This document shows positions 18,120 through 27,130 of a DNA stretch of 64,000 nucleotides, one piece after another; position 1 is the first letter of the stretch, and each line of letters starts with the position of its first letter. The DNA is taken from positions 682,001 through 746,000 of the forward strand of contig NZ_JAAIYO010000003.1 in NCBI RefSeq assembly GCF_014930455.1, written 5' to 3'. The notes below the pieces were generated by a model. The model had not been told where the DNA came from, ran no database searches, and saw only the letters and a list, made by a program, of their open reading frames with translations. This DNA comes from Corallococcus soli. GTDB lineage: Bacteria; Myxococcota; Myxococcia; Myxococcales; Myxococcaceae. The position numbers and the translations under genes were made by a program.

Positions 18120-18653
18120 ATGCGCACCGCCCGAATCCTTCCGGCCCTCGTCCTGTCGCTCGTCCTCACGGCCTGCGCCGCCCCCCAGGTGCGCCCGGCG
18201 GGGAGCATCCGCAAGGTGGTGGTGGTGGCGGGCTCGCGCGTGGACGTGCTGCCCACCGGTTCATTCCGCCAGGACCTGATGGGAGAGCGCAACCCGCGCA
18301 CGGTCATCGCGCGGCAGGCCGAAGCGGTGCTCGCCGAGCGCGGCTTCGAGGTGGTGGCCACGCGCCAGTCCCAGGCCCCGGTGCCGCTCACCGACGAGGT
18401 GTCGTCCTTCATCCAGCAGAACAAGGCCGAGGCGGGCGTGGTCGTCATCCTGGACTGGCTGGACACGTCGGGCGCCGCGGTGATGGGCCGGGTGGACGTG
18501 GTGCTGCGCCTGGGCGTGGTGGACCCCAGCGGGCAGGTGCTGTGGACGGACACCTTCCGCTCCTCGCCGGTCGTCAGCATGTATCAGGCCCAGGGGGACT
18601 GGAACTCGTTCCTGCGCCGGGCCGTCATCGACGCGGTGCAGGTGGTGCCGTGA
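18120..18653 (+). CDS. small lipoprotein, function unknown
   Basis: A 177-residue product with a signal peptide ending in lipobox LTAC (Cys19). The mature part is an alpha/beta domain with strands KVVVVAG, VVVILDWL and VDVVLRLGVVD and helices between them. The pattern resembles the small LPS-assembly or peptidoglycan-associated lipoproteins that bind an outer-membrane partner, but no specific family is recognised. It is 58 bp downstream of imuB on the same strand and may be read through from it. A CDS for an epimerase begins 43 bp later. Confidence 0.75.
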   Translation: MRTARILPALVLSLVLTACAAPQVRPAGSIRKVVVVAGSRVDVLPTGSFRQDLMGERNPRTVIARQAEAVLAERGFEVVATRQSQAPVPLTDEVSSFIQQNKAEAGVVVILDWLDTSGAAVMGRVDVVLRLGVVDPSGQVLWTDTFRSSPVVSMYQAQGDWNSFLRRAVIDAVQVVP

Positions 18654-18696
18654 GCCCCGGCCTCACGAGCGGCTCCCCGCGCGCGAAGAGGGGGGC

Positions 18697-19677
18697 ATGC
18701 GGATCCTGGTGACGGGGGCCGCGGGCTTCATCGGCGCCCACGTCTGCGAAAAGCTGCTCGCGCGCGGTGACACGGTGGTGGGGCTGGATGCGCTGGACCT
18801 GGCGCCGGGGGACGTGGCGCTGCGGCGCTCGCGCCTCGCCAGGCTGTCCGGCGCGCGCGGCTTCACCTTCCTCCCGGGGGACGTCACCGACGCGGCCCGG
18901 CTGCGCGAGGCGTTCACGGTCGCGCGCCCGGAGGGCGTGGTGCACCTGGCGGCGCGCGTGGGCGTGCGCGCTCCGGACGCGGAGGCCCCGGCGTACGCGG
19001 ACACCAACGTGACGGGCTTCGTGCGCGTGCTGGAGGGCTGCCGCGAGGCGAAGGTCGCGCACCTCGTCTATGCCTCCTCCAGCTCCGTGTACGGCGCGAC
19101 CACGCCGGCCCCGTTCCGCGAGGACGCGCCCGTGGATCAGCCGCTCAACCTCTACGGCGCCACCAAGCGCGCCAACGAGCTGATGGCGCACGCGTACAGC
19201 CACCTGCACCGGCTGCCCACCAGCGGCCTGCGCTTCTTCACGGTGTATGGGCCCTGGGGACGCCCGGACATGGCGCCGCTGCTGTTCCTGCGCGCGCTTT
19301 CGCGGGGTGAACCGCTGGTGTTGCACGGCGATGGGCGGATGCGGCGCGACTTCACCTTCGTGGACGACGTGGCGGAGGCGGTGGTGCGGGTGCTGGACAG
19401 GCCTCCGGAAGGCAGCCCGCCCCAGCGACTCCTCAACGTGGGCCATGGCGAGCCGGTGGTGCTGGGGGACTTCGTGGCCCTGCTGGAGCGGCACTGGGGC
19501 GCGCGCGCCCGCGTGACGTCCGTGCCCGCGCAGGCGGCGGAGATGGCCTCCACCTGGGCGGACACCTCCCGCCTGGAACAGGCGACGGGCTTCCGGCCCC
19601 GCGTGTCCGTGGACGAGGGCGTCCGCCGGCTGGTGGCCTGGTACCGCGCGTGGGTGGACGCGAACGCCGGGCGCTGA
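18697..19677 (+). CDS. NAD-dependent nucleotide-sugar epimerase (GAE/UDP-glucuronate 4-epimerase-like)
   Basis: A 326-residue extended short-chain dehydrogenase. The NAD-binding Rossmann motif is GAAGFIG (7-13), the catalytic serine stretch is YASSSSVYG, and the Tyr-Lys pair is YGATK (Tyr153, Lys157). The sequence LRFFTVYGPWGRPDMA is characteristic of UDP-glucuronate 4-epimerases, which interconvert UDP-GlcA and UDP-GalA for capsule or LPS. Substrate is inferred from that signature only. No glycosyltransferase is adjacent, so it likely supplies a precursor to a distant polysaccharide locus. The 88-bp convergent gap to the next gene holds a short CCGTCG/CGACGG hairpin without a T-run. Confidence 0.9.
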   Translation: MRILVTGAAGFIGAHVCEKLLARGDTVVGLDALDLAPGDVALRRSRLARLSGARGFTFLPGDVTDAARLREAFTVARPEGVVHLAARVGVRAPDAEAPAYADTNVTGFVRVLEGCREAKVAHLVYASSSSVYGATTPAPFREDAPVDQPLNLYGATKRANELMAHAYSHLHRLPTSGLRFFTVYGPWGRPDMAPLLFLRALSRGEPLVLHGDGRMRRDFTFVDDVAEAVVRVLDRPPEGSPPQRLLNVGHGEPVVLGDFVALLERHWGARARVTSVPAQAAEMASTWADTSRLEQATGFRPRVSVDEGVRRLVAWYRAWVDANAGR

Positions 19678-19765
19678 AAACGAGAGGGGCGCCGTCCGGA
19701 GCACCTGATGGCCCCGGCCGACGCCCGCTCCCACGACACGACGCCCTACCGTCGGCGCGCGACGG

Positions 19766-22700
19766 CTACGGCATCACCGCGAGGAAGCCCTGCGCGAAGG
19801 CGTTGTTGTCCTCGCGCAGCTCCACCACCGACCGCTGCGAGTCCACGATGGCGCCGATGTAGAACAGCCCGGAGCCCGACGAACCGGGCGGCGGGATGGC
19901 GCGGGTGCTGAGCTGGCGCGTCGTGCACTGCTGGGGCTGCAGCGTGCCCAGGTTCACGGAGCCCAGGGACACCTGGGGCGAACCCGGGGTGATGTCCTGC
20001 GGGAACGCCAGGACGGCGCTGTTGGACAGGATCAGCTCCAGCTGGCCCGCGCTGGTGCCCGCCGTGGCGGTGCCCTGGTTGCAGACCTTCACGGTGGTGG
20101 TGAACAGGTCGTTGTTGCGCACGGTGAACGGCGCGGTGACCTGCGTGATGACCAGGTCCGGCGCGTTGCCCACGCCGATGCGGCCGCGCACGAACGTGTT
20201 GTTGTCCGTGCGCAGCTCCTGGCCCTCGTAGGGCACGGGCAGGATCGCGCCCAGGAAGAAGGGCGACTCCGGCAGGGTGGCCGCCAGCGGCAGGGTGACG
20301 GAGACGGGCTCGTCCACCAGGGCGCACGCCTGCGGCTGCAACGGGGGAACCTGCATCATCCCCAGCCGGGACAGGGTGGGGAACTGCTCCATGCCGTACG
20401 GCGAAGGCACCGGCTCTGGCAGCACGGACTCGATGGAGAGGACGATCTCCACGGGCTGGGGCTGGGAGGGCTCCGTGCCCTGGTTGCAGACGGTGACGGG
20501 CGCCCGCAGCGTCCCGTTGGACGTGACGCTGGCCGGTCCACCCAGGGAGGTGATGACGAGGTCCGGCCGGTAGCCCACGCCGATGCGCGCACCGACGAAG
20601 GTGTTGTTGTCCTCGCGCAGCTCCTGGAGGTTCCAGTCCGTGTCGACGGCGGCGCCCAGATGGAACGTCTGGGTCTCCGGGTTGCTGGCGACATACAGGT
20701 CCCCTTCCACCGGGAGCGACACGCAGGCCCCTGCCTCCAACGGATCCACCTGGGTCCAGCCCGACGGCTCCTGGTAGGACGAGCCGTACTGCGACGGCAT
20801 GGACAGCATGGGCGCGCCCAGCACGTAGAGATTCACGCGCGACGGGGAGAAGGTGTCCTGCGTTCCCTGGTTGCAGACGGTGACGGTGGCGCTGAAGGTC
20901 TGCCACGGCTGGGCGTTGGTGGGGCCCGTCACGTCCGTGACGACCAGGTCGGGGCCATGGCCCACGCCGATCCGCCCGAGCACGAAGACGTTGTTGTCCT
21001 CGCGCAGCTCGAACAGGTTCTGGAAGCGATCCACGGTGGCGCCCACGTACACCGGCTGGGCCTGCGGTCCCCACCCTCCGTAGGCGGAGAGCGTCGCGGA
21101 CGGCGTCGCGCACTGGCCGGGCTCCAGCCGGGGAACCGACAGGGTGCCGAACTCCTCCTGGTCGGCGGCGTTCGGGGGCGGCCCCCAGACCGGAGGCGAA
21201 CTCCAGAGGTCGTCCTGGGACAGCAGGAGCGCCACGCTGGAGGGGGACGAAGGCTCAGTGCCCACGTTGCAGACGCGCGCGGAAGCGTAGAACGGCGTGC
21301 CGGGCTCGAAGCTGGCAGGCGCGTCCATCGCGGTGACGATCAGATCCGGTCCGGAGCCCAGGCTGATAAGCCCCGCTATGAGGGTGTTGTTGTCGCGGCG
21401 CAGCTCCTGCTGGCCGTACCCGCTTCCCGGATTGACCAGGGCCCCCACGTACAACGGCTGCTGGTAGCTGGCGCTGGAGGGCCGCCAGGCCGGACCGGTG
21501 ACGTCCCGCGTGATGCACGCCCCGGCGCCCAGCGAGGGCACCGGTACGCTGTTGACGAGCTCCTGGGTGGGCGTCGGCCCGCTCGGGCCGTAGGGCGAGG
21601 GCACGAACAGCGAGGGTTCGGAGGACAGGTACACCTCCACGAGGGTGCCGCTCGACAGGTCGTTGCCCACGTTGCAGACCCGCACGGAGGTGGTGAAGGG
21701 GCTGCCGTCCCGCGTGCTGGTGGGGGCCTTGATCTCGGTGATGGTGAGGTCCGGCTGCCACGATCCCAGGCCCACGCGTCCCGCGGCGAAGCCGTTGTTG
21801 TCCCGCCGCAGCTCGGGGTACGTCGTCTCGACGACGGCGCTCAGGTACACCGGCTGCCCGGGCGGGAGCGGCGGGCCATGGGCGGAGAAGGTCGCCCGCT
21901 GCGCGATGCACTGGCCTTCGAGCAGTGAGGCGCCCGAATTCGCGCGGCCCAGCAGGAAGTAGCCGGGAGTCGGGGGCTGATACCAGGGAGACATCCAGGG
22001 CTGGGGCTCCGGGGCCGTGCTGTGCGTGGACAGGTACAGCGAGACCTCGAAGCCAGGGATGCTGTTCATGCCCGCGTTGCAGACCGTGTAGGTCGCGGTG
22101 AAGGACTGTCCGTCCCACAGGTTCGCCGGGACCTTCAGGTCGCGCAGGACCAGGTCCGGGCCGTCCCCCACGCCCAGCTTCCCGAGCGTGAAGACGTTGT
22201 TGTCCTCACGCACCTCCATGTTGTAGCGCTGCGAATCGATGACGGCGCCCACCGTCAGGACGTGATTCGAACCCGGGCTCGAAGTGGCCTCGTAGGGCAG
22301 CTGGACCATCCCCTGCACGTGGCGGATCACACACGCCCCCGGGAACATGGGCCTCACGTCCACGGAGCCCACCGGCACCTGGGTCCGCATGGAGAGGGGG
22401 CCGTTCAGGGCCGGAAACACCACCGCGTCCTCCGTGGACAGGAACAGCTCCAGGCGGGCGGAGGAGGACGGCTCGGTGCCCACGTTGCAGACCTTCGCCT
22501 CGGCGAGGAAGGACCCGGTGGCCCCCACGGCGTCAGGGACCTTCAGCGAGCGGATCACCAGATCCGGGCCATGGCCCACGCCGATGAGCCCCTTCACGAA
22601 GGTGTTGTTGTCCTCGCGCAGCTCCTGGACGTTCTGCGTCCCGTCCACGCGCGCGCCCACGTAGAGCGGCGCATCCGGCACGGCGGCCGGAGGCACGCTC

Positions 22701-23893
22701 ACGGAGCCCTGCACCGACAGCGTGGCGCACCGTCCGGCCTCCAGTCCCCAGGCCTGCGCCGAGCCGATGACCGACTCCGTCATGGAGCCGGGGATGAAGG
22801 GCCCCGACAGCGTGGGCAGCGTGGACACGAGCACGTCCACCATCACGCTGCTGCTCCACTCGGTGCCCACGTTGCACACCCGCGCGGACGCATTGACCCA
22901 ACCGTAGGGGAACAGGTTGTCCACGCCCGTCACGTCGGTGACCACGAGGTCGGGCTGGTTGCCCATGCCCAGCCGGCCCGCGACGCGCGCGTTGTTGTCC
23001 TCGCGCAGCTCCTGCCGGGTGCCCTCCGGATCCACGATGGCGCCGAAGTACAGCGGCTGTCCGGGCGTGGCCGCCTCCGGGAACTCGAAGGCCGCATCCG
23101 TCTGGAGCGTGAGGCAGACGCCCGCCTCCATCGACGGCACGTACATGTTCCCCACCTGGCGCTGGGTCGGGGATGAGGGCGAACCGGGAGCCGGCAGGGA
23201 CAGCGTGTCCTGGGTGGAGACGTAGAGCGCCACGCTGCTGCCGCCCAGGTAGGAGTTGCCCGCGTTGCACACGCGCAGCTCCACGGGACGGTACTCCCCG
23301 GACCGCGCGCTCGCGGGGGCCTTCAGCTCCGACACCACGAGGTCCGCGAGGTCACCCACGCCCATCAGGCCGCGGACGAAGCCGTTGTTGAGCTCGTTCA
23401 CCTCCGCCACGGACTGCTGCGTGTCGATGAGCGCTCCCAGGTAGAAGGCGCCATCCCCCGTCGCGGCGGGAGGCGGGGTGGCCGCGACCGTCAGGGTGCG
23501 CGTGATGCACTCCCCGGGCTCAAGGGCCGGCCCCATGCTCACCTCCGCCAGCACCACCTGCTGGGAGGAGGGAGGGGTTGAGGGCGGCAGGGGCTGCTGG
23601 GTGGGCGTCGTGGACAGCAGGAACTGGAGCGTCACCGGGCCGCCGTCGGGGTGGGCGGGCTCCGTGCCCTGGTTGCAGACCCGGGCGGAGGCGAAGAAGG
23701 GGTCGCCCACGCGCGCGTTGGCGGGCCCCTTCACGTCGGTGATGACCAGATCCGGTCCCTCGGTGAGGGATTGGGACTGGCGCTTCGCGGAGGCATCGTC
23801 GGATGAGGCGACGTTGCTTCCGCAGCCGTTGAACACCAGGGTGCCTGCGATGAGCAGACACACACGTCTCCATGACGGCGTGGGCCGTGACAT
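19766..23893 (-). CDS. giant lipoprotein with ten CARDB repeats
   Basis: A 1375-residue exported lipoprotein. The signal peptide CLLIAGTLVFNGCGS carries the lipobox FNGC. Ten repeats of about 130 residues follow, each opening with a variant of GPDLVITDVKGP and a VCNxGT strand and closing with ELREDNNxFVRGRIGVG. These are the marks of the CARDB (cell-adhesion-related, bacterial) Ig-like fold. At the DNA level the ELREDNN codons recur about every 390-400 bp. A good ribosome site (AAAGGAG) precedes ATG 23893. It is one of a tandem pair with the next gene. Likely a long surface fibre for adhesion or matrix binding; ligand unknown. Confidence 0.9.
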   Translation of the reverse strand: MSRPTPSWRRVCLLIAGTLVFNGCGSNVASSDDASAKRQSQSLTEGPDLVITDVKGPANARVGDPFFASARVCNQGTEPAHPDGGPVTLQFLLSTTPTQQPLPPSTPPSSQQVVLAEVSMGPALEPGECITRTLTVAATPPPAATGDGAFYLGALIDTQQSVAEVNELNNGFVRGLMGVGDLADLVVSELKAPASARSGEYRPVELRVCNAGNSYLGGSSVALYVSTQDTLSLPAPGSPSSPTQRQVGNMYVPSMEAGVCLTLQTDAAFEFPEAATPGQPLYFGAIVDPEGTRQELREDNNARVAGRLGMGNQPDLVVTDVTGVDNLFPYGWVNASARVCNVGTEWSSSVMVDVLVSTLPTLSGPFIPGSMTESVIGSAQAWGLEAGRCATLSVQGSVSVPPAAVPDAPLYVGARVDGTQNVQELREDNNTFVKGLIGVGHGPDLVIRSLKVPDAVGATGSFLAEAKVCNVGTEPSSSARLELFLSTEDAVVFPALNGPLSMRTQVPVGSVDVRPMFPGACVIRHVQGMVQLPYEATSSPGSNHVLTVGAVIDSQRYNMEVREDNNVFTLGKLGVGDGPDLVLRDLKVPANLWDGQSFTATYTVCNAGMNSIPGFEVSLYLSTHSTAPEPQPWMSPWYQPPTPGYFLLGRANSGASLLEGQCIAQRATFSAHGPPLPPGQPVYLSAVVETTYPELRRDNNGFAAGRVGLGSWQPDLTITEIKAPTSTRDGSPFTTSVRVCNVGNDLSSGTLVEVYLSSEPSLFVPSPYGPSGPTPTQELVNSVPVPSLGAGACITRDVTGPAWRPSSASYQQPLYVGALVNPGSGYGQQELRRDNNTLIAGLISLGSGPDLIVTAMDAPASFEPGTPFYASARVCNVGTEPSSPSSVALLLSQDDLWSSPPVWGPPPNAADQEEFGTLSVPRLEPGQCATPSATLSAYGGWGPQAQPVYVGATVDRFQNLFELREDNNVFVLGRIGVGHGPDLVVTDVTGPTNAQPWQTFSATVTVCNQGTQDTFSPSRVNLYVLGAPMLSMPSQYGSSYQEPSGWTQVDPLEAGACVSLPVEGDLYVASNPETQTFHLGAAVDTDWNLQELREDNNTFVGARIGVGYRPDLVITSLGGPASVTSNGTLRAPVTVCNQGTEPSQPQPVEIVLSIESVLPEPVPSPYGMEQFPTLSRLGMMQVPPLQPQACALVDEPVSVTLPLAATLPESPFFLGAILPVPYEGQELRTDNNTFVRGRIGVGNAPDLVITQVTAPFTVRNNDLFTTTVKVCNQGTATAGTSAGQLELILSNSAVLAFPQDITPGSPQVSLGSVNLGTLQPQQCTTRQLSTRAIPPPGSSGSGLFYIGAIVDSQRSVVELREDNNAFAQGFLAVMP

Positions 23894-24034
23894 GAGTACT
23901 CCTTTGGGGGTGGGCTGCTGGGAATAAACTCAAACAATCCCAACCGAAAACGGAATCCGGCCTTTTCCACTCCCTGGGAAACAGGGGTGTCCGCATGTCC
24001 CCCTGGCCCTGGATGACAAATCACCCAGGGGCGC

Positions 24035-24062
24035 CGCCCGGGGCTCGTGTGGGCCCCGGGCG
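24035..24062 (-). terminator. putative terminator of the second CARDB gene
   Basis: Near-perfect inverted repeat CGCCCGGGGC / GCCCCGGGCG just downstream of the stop codon at 24079 on the minus strand, with a second weaker hairpin (CCCTGG/CCAGGG) immediately beyond. There is no long T-run, so termination strength is uncertain. Confidence 0.5.
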
Positions 24063-24078
24063 ACGCGGGTGTCTCAGG

Positions 24079-26991
24079 TCAGTACGGCAGCAACACGAAC
24101 ACGTTGCCGGTGAGGCTGTTGTTGTCCGTGCGCAGCTCCGCTCCGGGGGCGCCCGTCATGAAGGAGGCGCTCAGGTACAGGAGCTGGTCCTGGCTGGCGC
24201 CCGAGGGACGCGAAGCCACCGCGGGCACCGGGGTGGTGAGGCACTGGCCCACGCCCAGGGCGGGCACCTGGAGCTGTCCGACGCTGTGTTGGAGCTGCGT
24301 CGTGGGGTTCGGTATGACGTGGGTGGGTGCCAGCGGCGTGGGCTCCGTGGACAGGATGAGCTGGAGCTGGGCGGGCCCGTTCGAGGGGGCGGTGCCCTCG
24401 TTGCACACCGTCACCTGCGCGGAGAACGCGGAGCCCTGACGGGCGAGGAACGGAGCCACCAGGTCACGGACCACCAGGTCCACGCCGTTCCCGACGCCGA
24501 CGGGGGCGCCGATGAAGACGTTGTTGTCCACGCGCAGCTCCGCGGGGGAGCCCAGGGACTTCACGCGCGCGGCCAGGCGCAGCGGCGTGCCCGGGAACTC
24601 GGAGGTGACATTGGGCGCGTTCGCGCTCCCCTGGGCCGACACCGAGCGGCACTCTCCCGCCAGCAGCGTCTCCACGGGCGTCGCGCCGAAGGGGACCGTC
24701 GTGAAGGGATTGAGGTCGTTGGGGGAGGAGGACGGTGCCGGAAGTTCGGACTCCGCCGTGATGACCAGCTCCAGATTGCCGTTGAAGGCGGTCGAGGAGC
24801 CCACGTTGCACACCGTGGCGCTCAGCGAGTTCTGGGCGGCCGAGGCCAGATTCGAGGGGCCGCTCAGCGCGGTGACGATCAGGTCCGGACCGGAACCCAC
24901 GCCAAGGAGTCCGCTGACGAAGGTGTTGTTGTCCTCGCGCAGCTCCTGGACGGAGGAGGGCATATCGACGAAGGCCCCCAGGTAAAGGGTCTGCCCCGGC
25001 TGGGCCGAGGAGGGGGTGACGGCATTTGCCTGCGCGCTGAGCGTCAAGCACTGCCCCGCCGACAACTCCGACACGGGGACCTCACCGATCCAGGACTGCG
25101 TGGGGAGGGGTGCCGGGCCCGGGGTCGGGATCACCGTGTCCGTCGTGGACAGGGCGAACTGTACCCGCGTCGGGTACGAGGACCCGGTGCCCACGTTGCA
25201 GACGCGAGCGGACAGGGAGATGGGCCCGCCCTGCTGCGTGCTGGCCGGCCCCGTCACGTTCGTGACGATGAGGTCCGGGCCCTGGCCCATGCCCACGCGG
25301 CCCGCGACGCGCGCGTTGTTGTCCTCGCGCAGCTCCAGCGTCGAGCCTTGCGGATCGGCGTAGGCCCCCAGGTACACGGGGGTGCCGGGAGCCGAGGCGT
25401 CCAGGGGCAGGTCGGCGGAGGTGCTGAGGCCGCGGGTGAAGCACTCGCCCGGGCTCAGCGGGGGAACGGGCTCCGCGCCGAGCGGACGCTGCGTGGAGGG
25501 CGGCGTGGAGGACGGCGCTCCCAGGGTGGGCGTGGTGGCGAGGAACAACCGCACCTGGCTCGCTGCCGAGGGCATCGTGCCCACGTTGCACACCCGGGCC
25601 TGGGCGGTGAACGTCTGGCCGGACACCAGGGACGCGGGAGCCTGGAGCGACGCGACCACGAGGTCCGGGCCGGAGCCCACGCCCCGGAGGCCCTCCACCC
25701 GGGTGTTGTTGTCCTCGCGCAGTTCCTGCTGCTGCTGCGAGGGGTCCACCACGGCGCCCACGTACAGGGGCTGGTTCTGCGTGGCGGCCTGCGGCTCATG
25801 GACACTGGCGGCGACCCGGACGGTGGCGCACCGCCCGCCCGCCAGGGCCGGCACGGACTGGGTGCCCGCCTGCCGCTGCGTGGCGGAGGGCGTGCCAGCA
25901 GGCATCGTCAGCGAGGGGACCGTGGAGAGGAAGACGGCCACCTGGGTGGGGGCTGCCTCCGAGGTGCCCACGTTGCACACCTCCACCAGGGGGGTGAAGT
26001 GCCCACCCGGGCGAAGGGTCTCCGGCGCCGTGACGCTCCGCACGACGAGGTCGGGCCGGAGGCCCACGCCCACCAGGCCGGACACGAACAGGTTGTTGTC
26101 CTGCCGCAGCTCCTGGGTGCTCAGGGTGGGGTTGATGGCGGCGCCCAGGTACAGCGGCTCATCAGGGAGCGCGGCCTGGGGCCGCAGGGCCTGTCCGCTC
26201 ACGGCCGCCACGGTGCACTGCCCCGGCTCCAGGTTGCCGTAGGGGGTGGCGCTGCCCACCAGGGACTGCGTGGGAGGCAGCGGAGCCCCCGGGCCCGGGG
26301 AGGGCAGCACGAGCGCGGCGGTGGTGGACAGGTACAGCTCCACGGAGGGCAGGTTGGTGGGAGTGGTGCCCTGGTTGCACACGGTCGCGGTGGCGGTGAA
26401 GGACTGGCCCGGCATCAGGCTGGCCGGTGCGTCCAGGCGGGTGATGACCAGGTCGGGCCGGGAGCCCACGCCCATGAGGCCGGAGACGAAGCCGTTGTTC
26501 GTCTCGTCCGTCTCCGCCTCCTGGAGCTCCGTGTCGATGAACGCGCCCAGGTGGTAGGCGCCGTCCGGGCCAGGGCCTGGTGGCATCGCGTGGGCCTGGA
26601 CGTCCTGGATGACGCATGCCCCTGCATCCAGCCATCCCACGTTCGCGCGGCCCAGCTCCTGCTGGTCGGTGGGCGGGGGCGTGTTCGGCGAGGGGAACTG
26701 CTGGGTGGCCCCTTGCGACAGGTAGAGCCGCAGCGAATGGTAGTAATTGGCCGTGGGTGCCGGGCCCGTATTGCAGACGGTCACCTTCGCGGTGAAAGCG
26801 CTTCCATGCCTGAGGGCCGAAGGCGCCTGGATCCGGGTGACGACAAGGTCCGGTCCATTGACGAGGGAGCGGGCCTCGCTGTGGGCAGGGACCTCCTCCG
26901 GGGCGGACGCGCCGCTGCCGCAGCCGGTGAACACCAGGGTGCCTGCGATGAGCAGACACGAATGCCTCCATGCCGGCGATTGCCGTGACAT
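24079..26991 (-). CDS. large lipoprotein with seven CARDB repeats (paralogue)
   Basis: A 970-residue lipoprotein paralogous to the preceding CARDB protein. ATG 26991 is chosen over an in-frame start 39 bp upstream because it gives the same leader as the paralogue (CLLIAGTLVFTGCGS, lipobox FTGC) and the same GAGTACTC just before ATG. Seven repeats of about 130 residues start with GPDLVV-type motifs and end with LREDNN. The last repeat ends abruptly (ELRTDNN, then a short hydrophobic tail), as in its paralogue. The nearly identical signal sequence but diverged repeats points to tandem duplication followed by repeat loss or gain. Role as for the paralogue. Confidence 0.88.
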   Translation of the reverse strand: MSRQSPAWRHSCLLIAGTLVFTGCGSGASAPEEVPAHSEARSLVNGPDLVVTRIQAPSALRHGSAFTAKVTVCNTGPAPTANYYHSLRLYLSQGATQQFPSPNTPPPTDQQELGRANVGWLDAGACVIQDVQAHAMPPGPGPDGAYHLGAFIDTELQEAETDETNNGFVSGLMGVGSRPDLVITRLDAPASLMPGQSFTATATVCNQGTTPTNLPSVELYLSTTAALVLPSPGPGAPLPPTQSLVGSATPYGNLEPGQCTVAAVSGQALRPQAALPDEPLYLGAAINPTLSTQELRQDNNLFVSGLVGVGLRPDLVVRSVTAPETLRPGGHFTPLVEVCNVGTSEAAPTQVAVFLSTVPSLTMPAGTPSATQRQAGTQSVPALAGGRCATVRVAASVHEPQAATQNQPLYVGAVVDPSQQQQELREDNNTRVEGLRGVGSGPDLVVASLQAPASLVSGQTFTAQARVCNVGTMPSAASQVRLFLATTPTLGAPSSTPPSTQRPLGAEPVPPLSPGECFTRGLSTSADLPLDASAPGTPVYLGAYADPQGSTLELREDNNARVAGRVGMGQGPDLIVTNVTGPASTQQGGPISLSARVCNVGTGSSYPTRVQFALSTTDTVIPTPGPAPLPTQSWIGEVPVSELSAGQCLTLSAQANAVTPSSAQPGQTLYLGAFVDMPSSVQELREDNNTFVSGLLGVGSGPDLIVTALSGPSNLASAAQNSLSATVCNVGSSTAFNGNLELVITAESELPAPSSSPNDLNPFTTVPFGATPVETLLAGECRSVSAQGSANAPNVTSEFPGTPLRLAARVKSLGSPAELRVDNNVFIGAPVGVGNGVDLVVRDLVAPFLARQGSAFSAQVTVCNEGTAPSNGPAQLQLILSTEPTPLAPTHVIPNPTTQLQHSVGQLQVPALGVGQCLTTPVPAVASRPSGASQDQLLYLSASFMTGAPGAELRTDNNSLTGNVFVLLPY

Positions 26992-27130
26992 GAGTACTCT
27001 CTTTGTTGTGGGTGGGGACTTCGACTTCAAGCGCGCCGTCAGCCGGGCCCTGGGCGGCGCACCTGAGAGGCCAGAAGGTTCCCTTGAACGGGACAGGTGA
27101 GTAAAAATTCATCCTGGCCCGAACGACTCG

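Noticed and set aside
19749-19765. A terminator for the first CARDB gene
   Set aside because: The CCGTCG/CGACGG stem is short, has no T-run and abuts the stop codon, so it is not convincing.
23995-26988. A 997-codon plus-strand frame opposite the second CARDB gene
   Set aside because: The minus strand encodes clear CARDB repeats with signal peptide and lipobox; the plus frame is a repetitive low-complexity shadow of the same DNA repeats.
19766-26991. CRISPR-like regular repetition
   Set aside because: The period is about 390-400 bp with coding potential throughout and no short spaced direct repeats; it is protein repetition, not an array.
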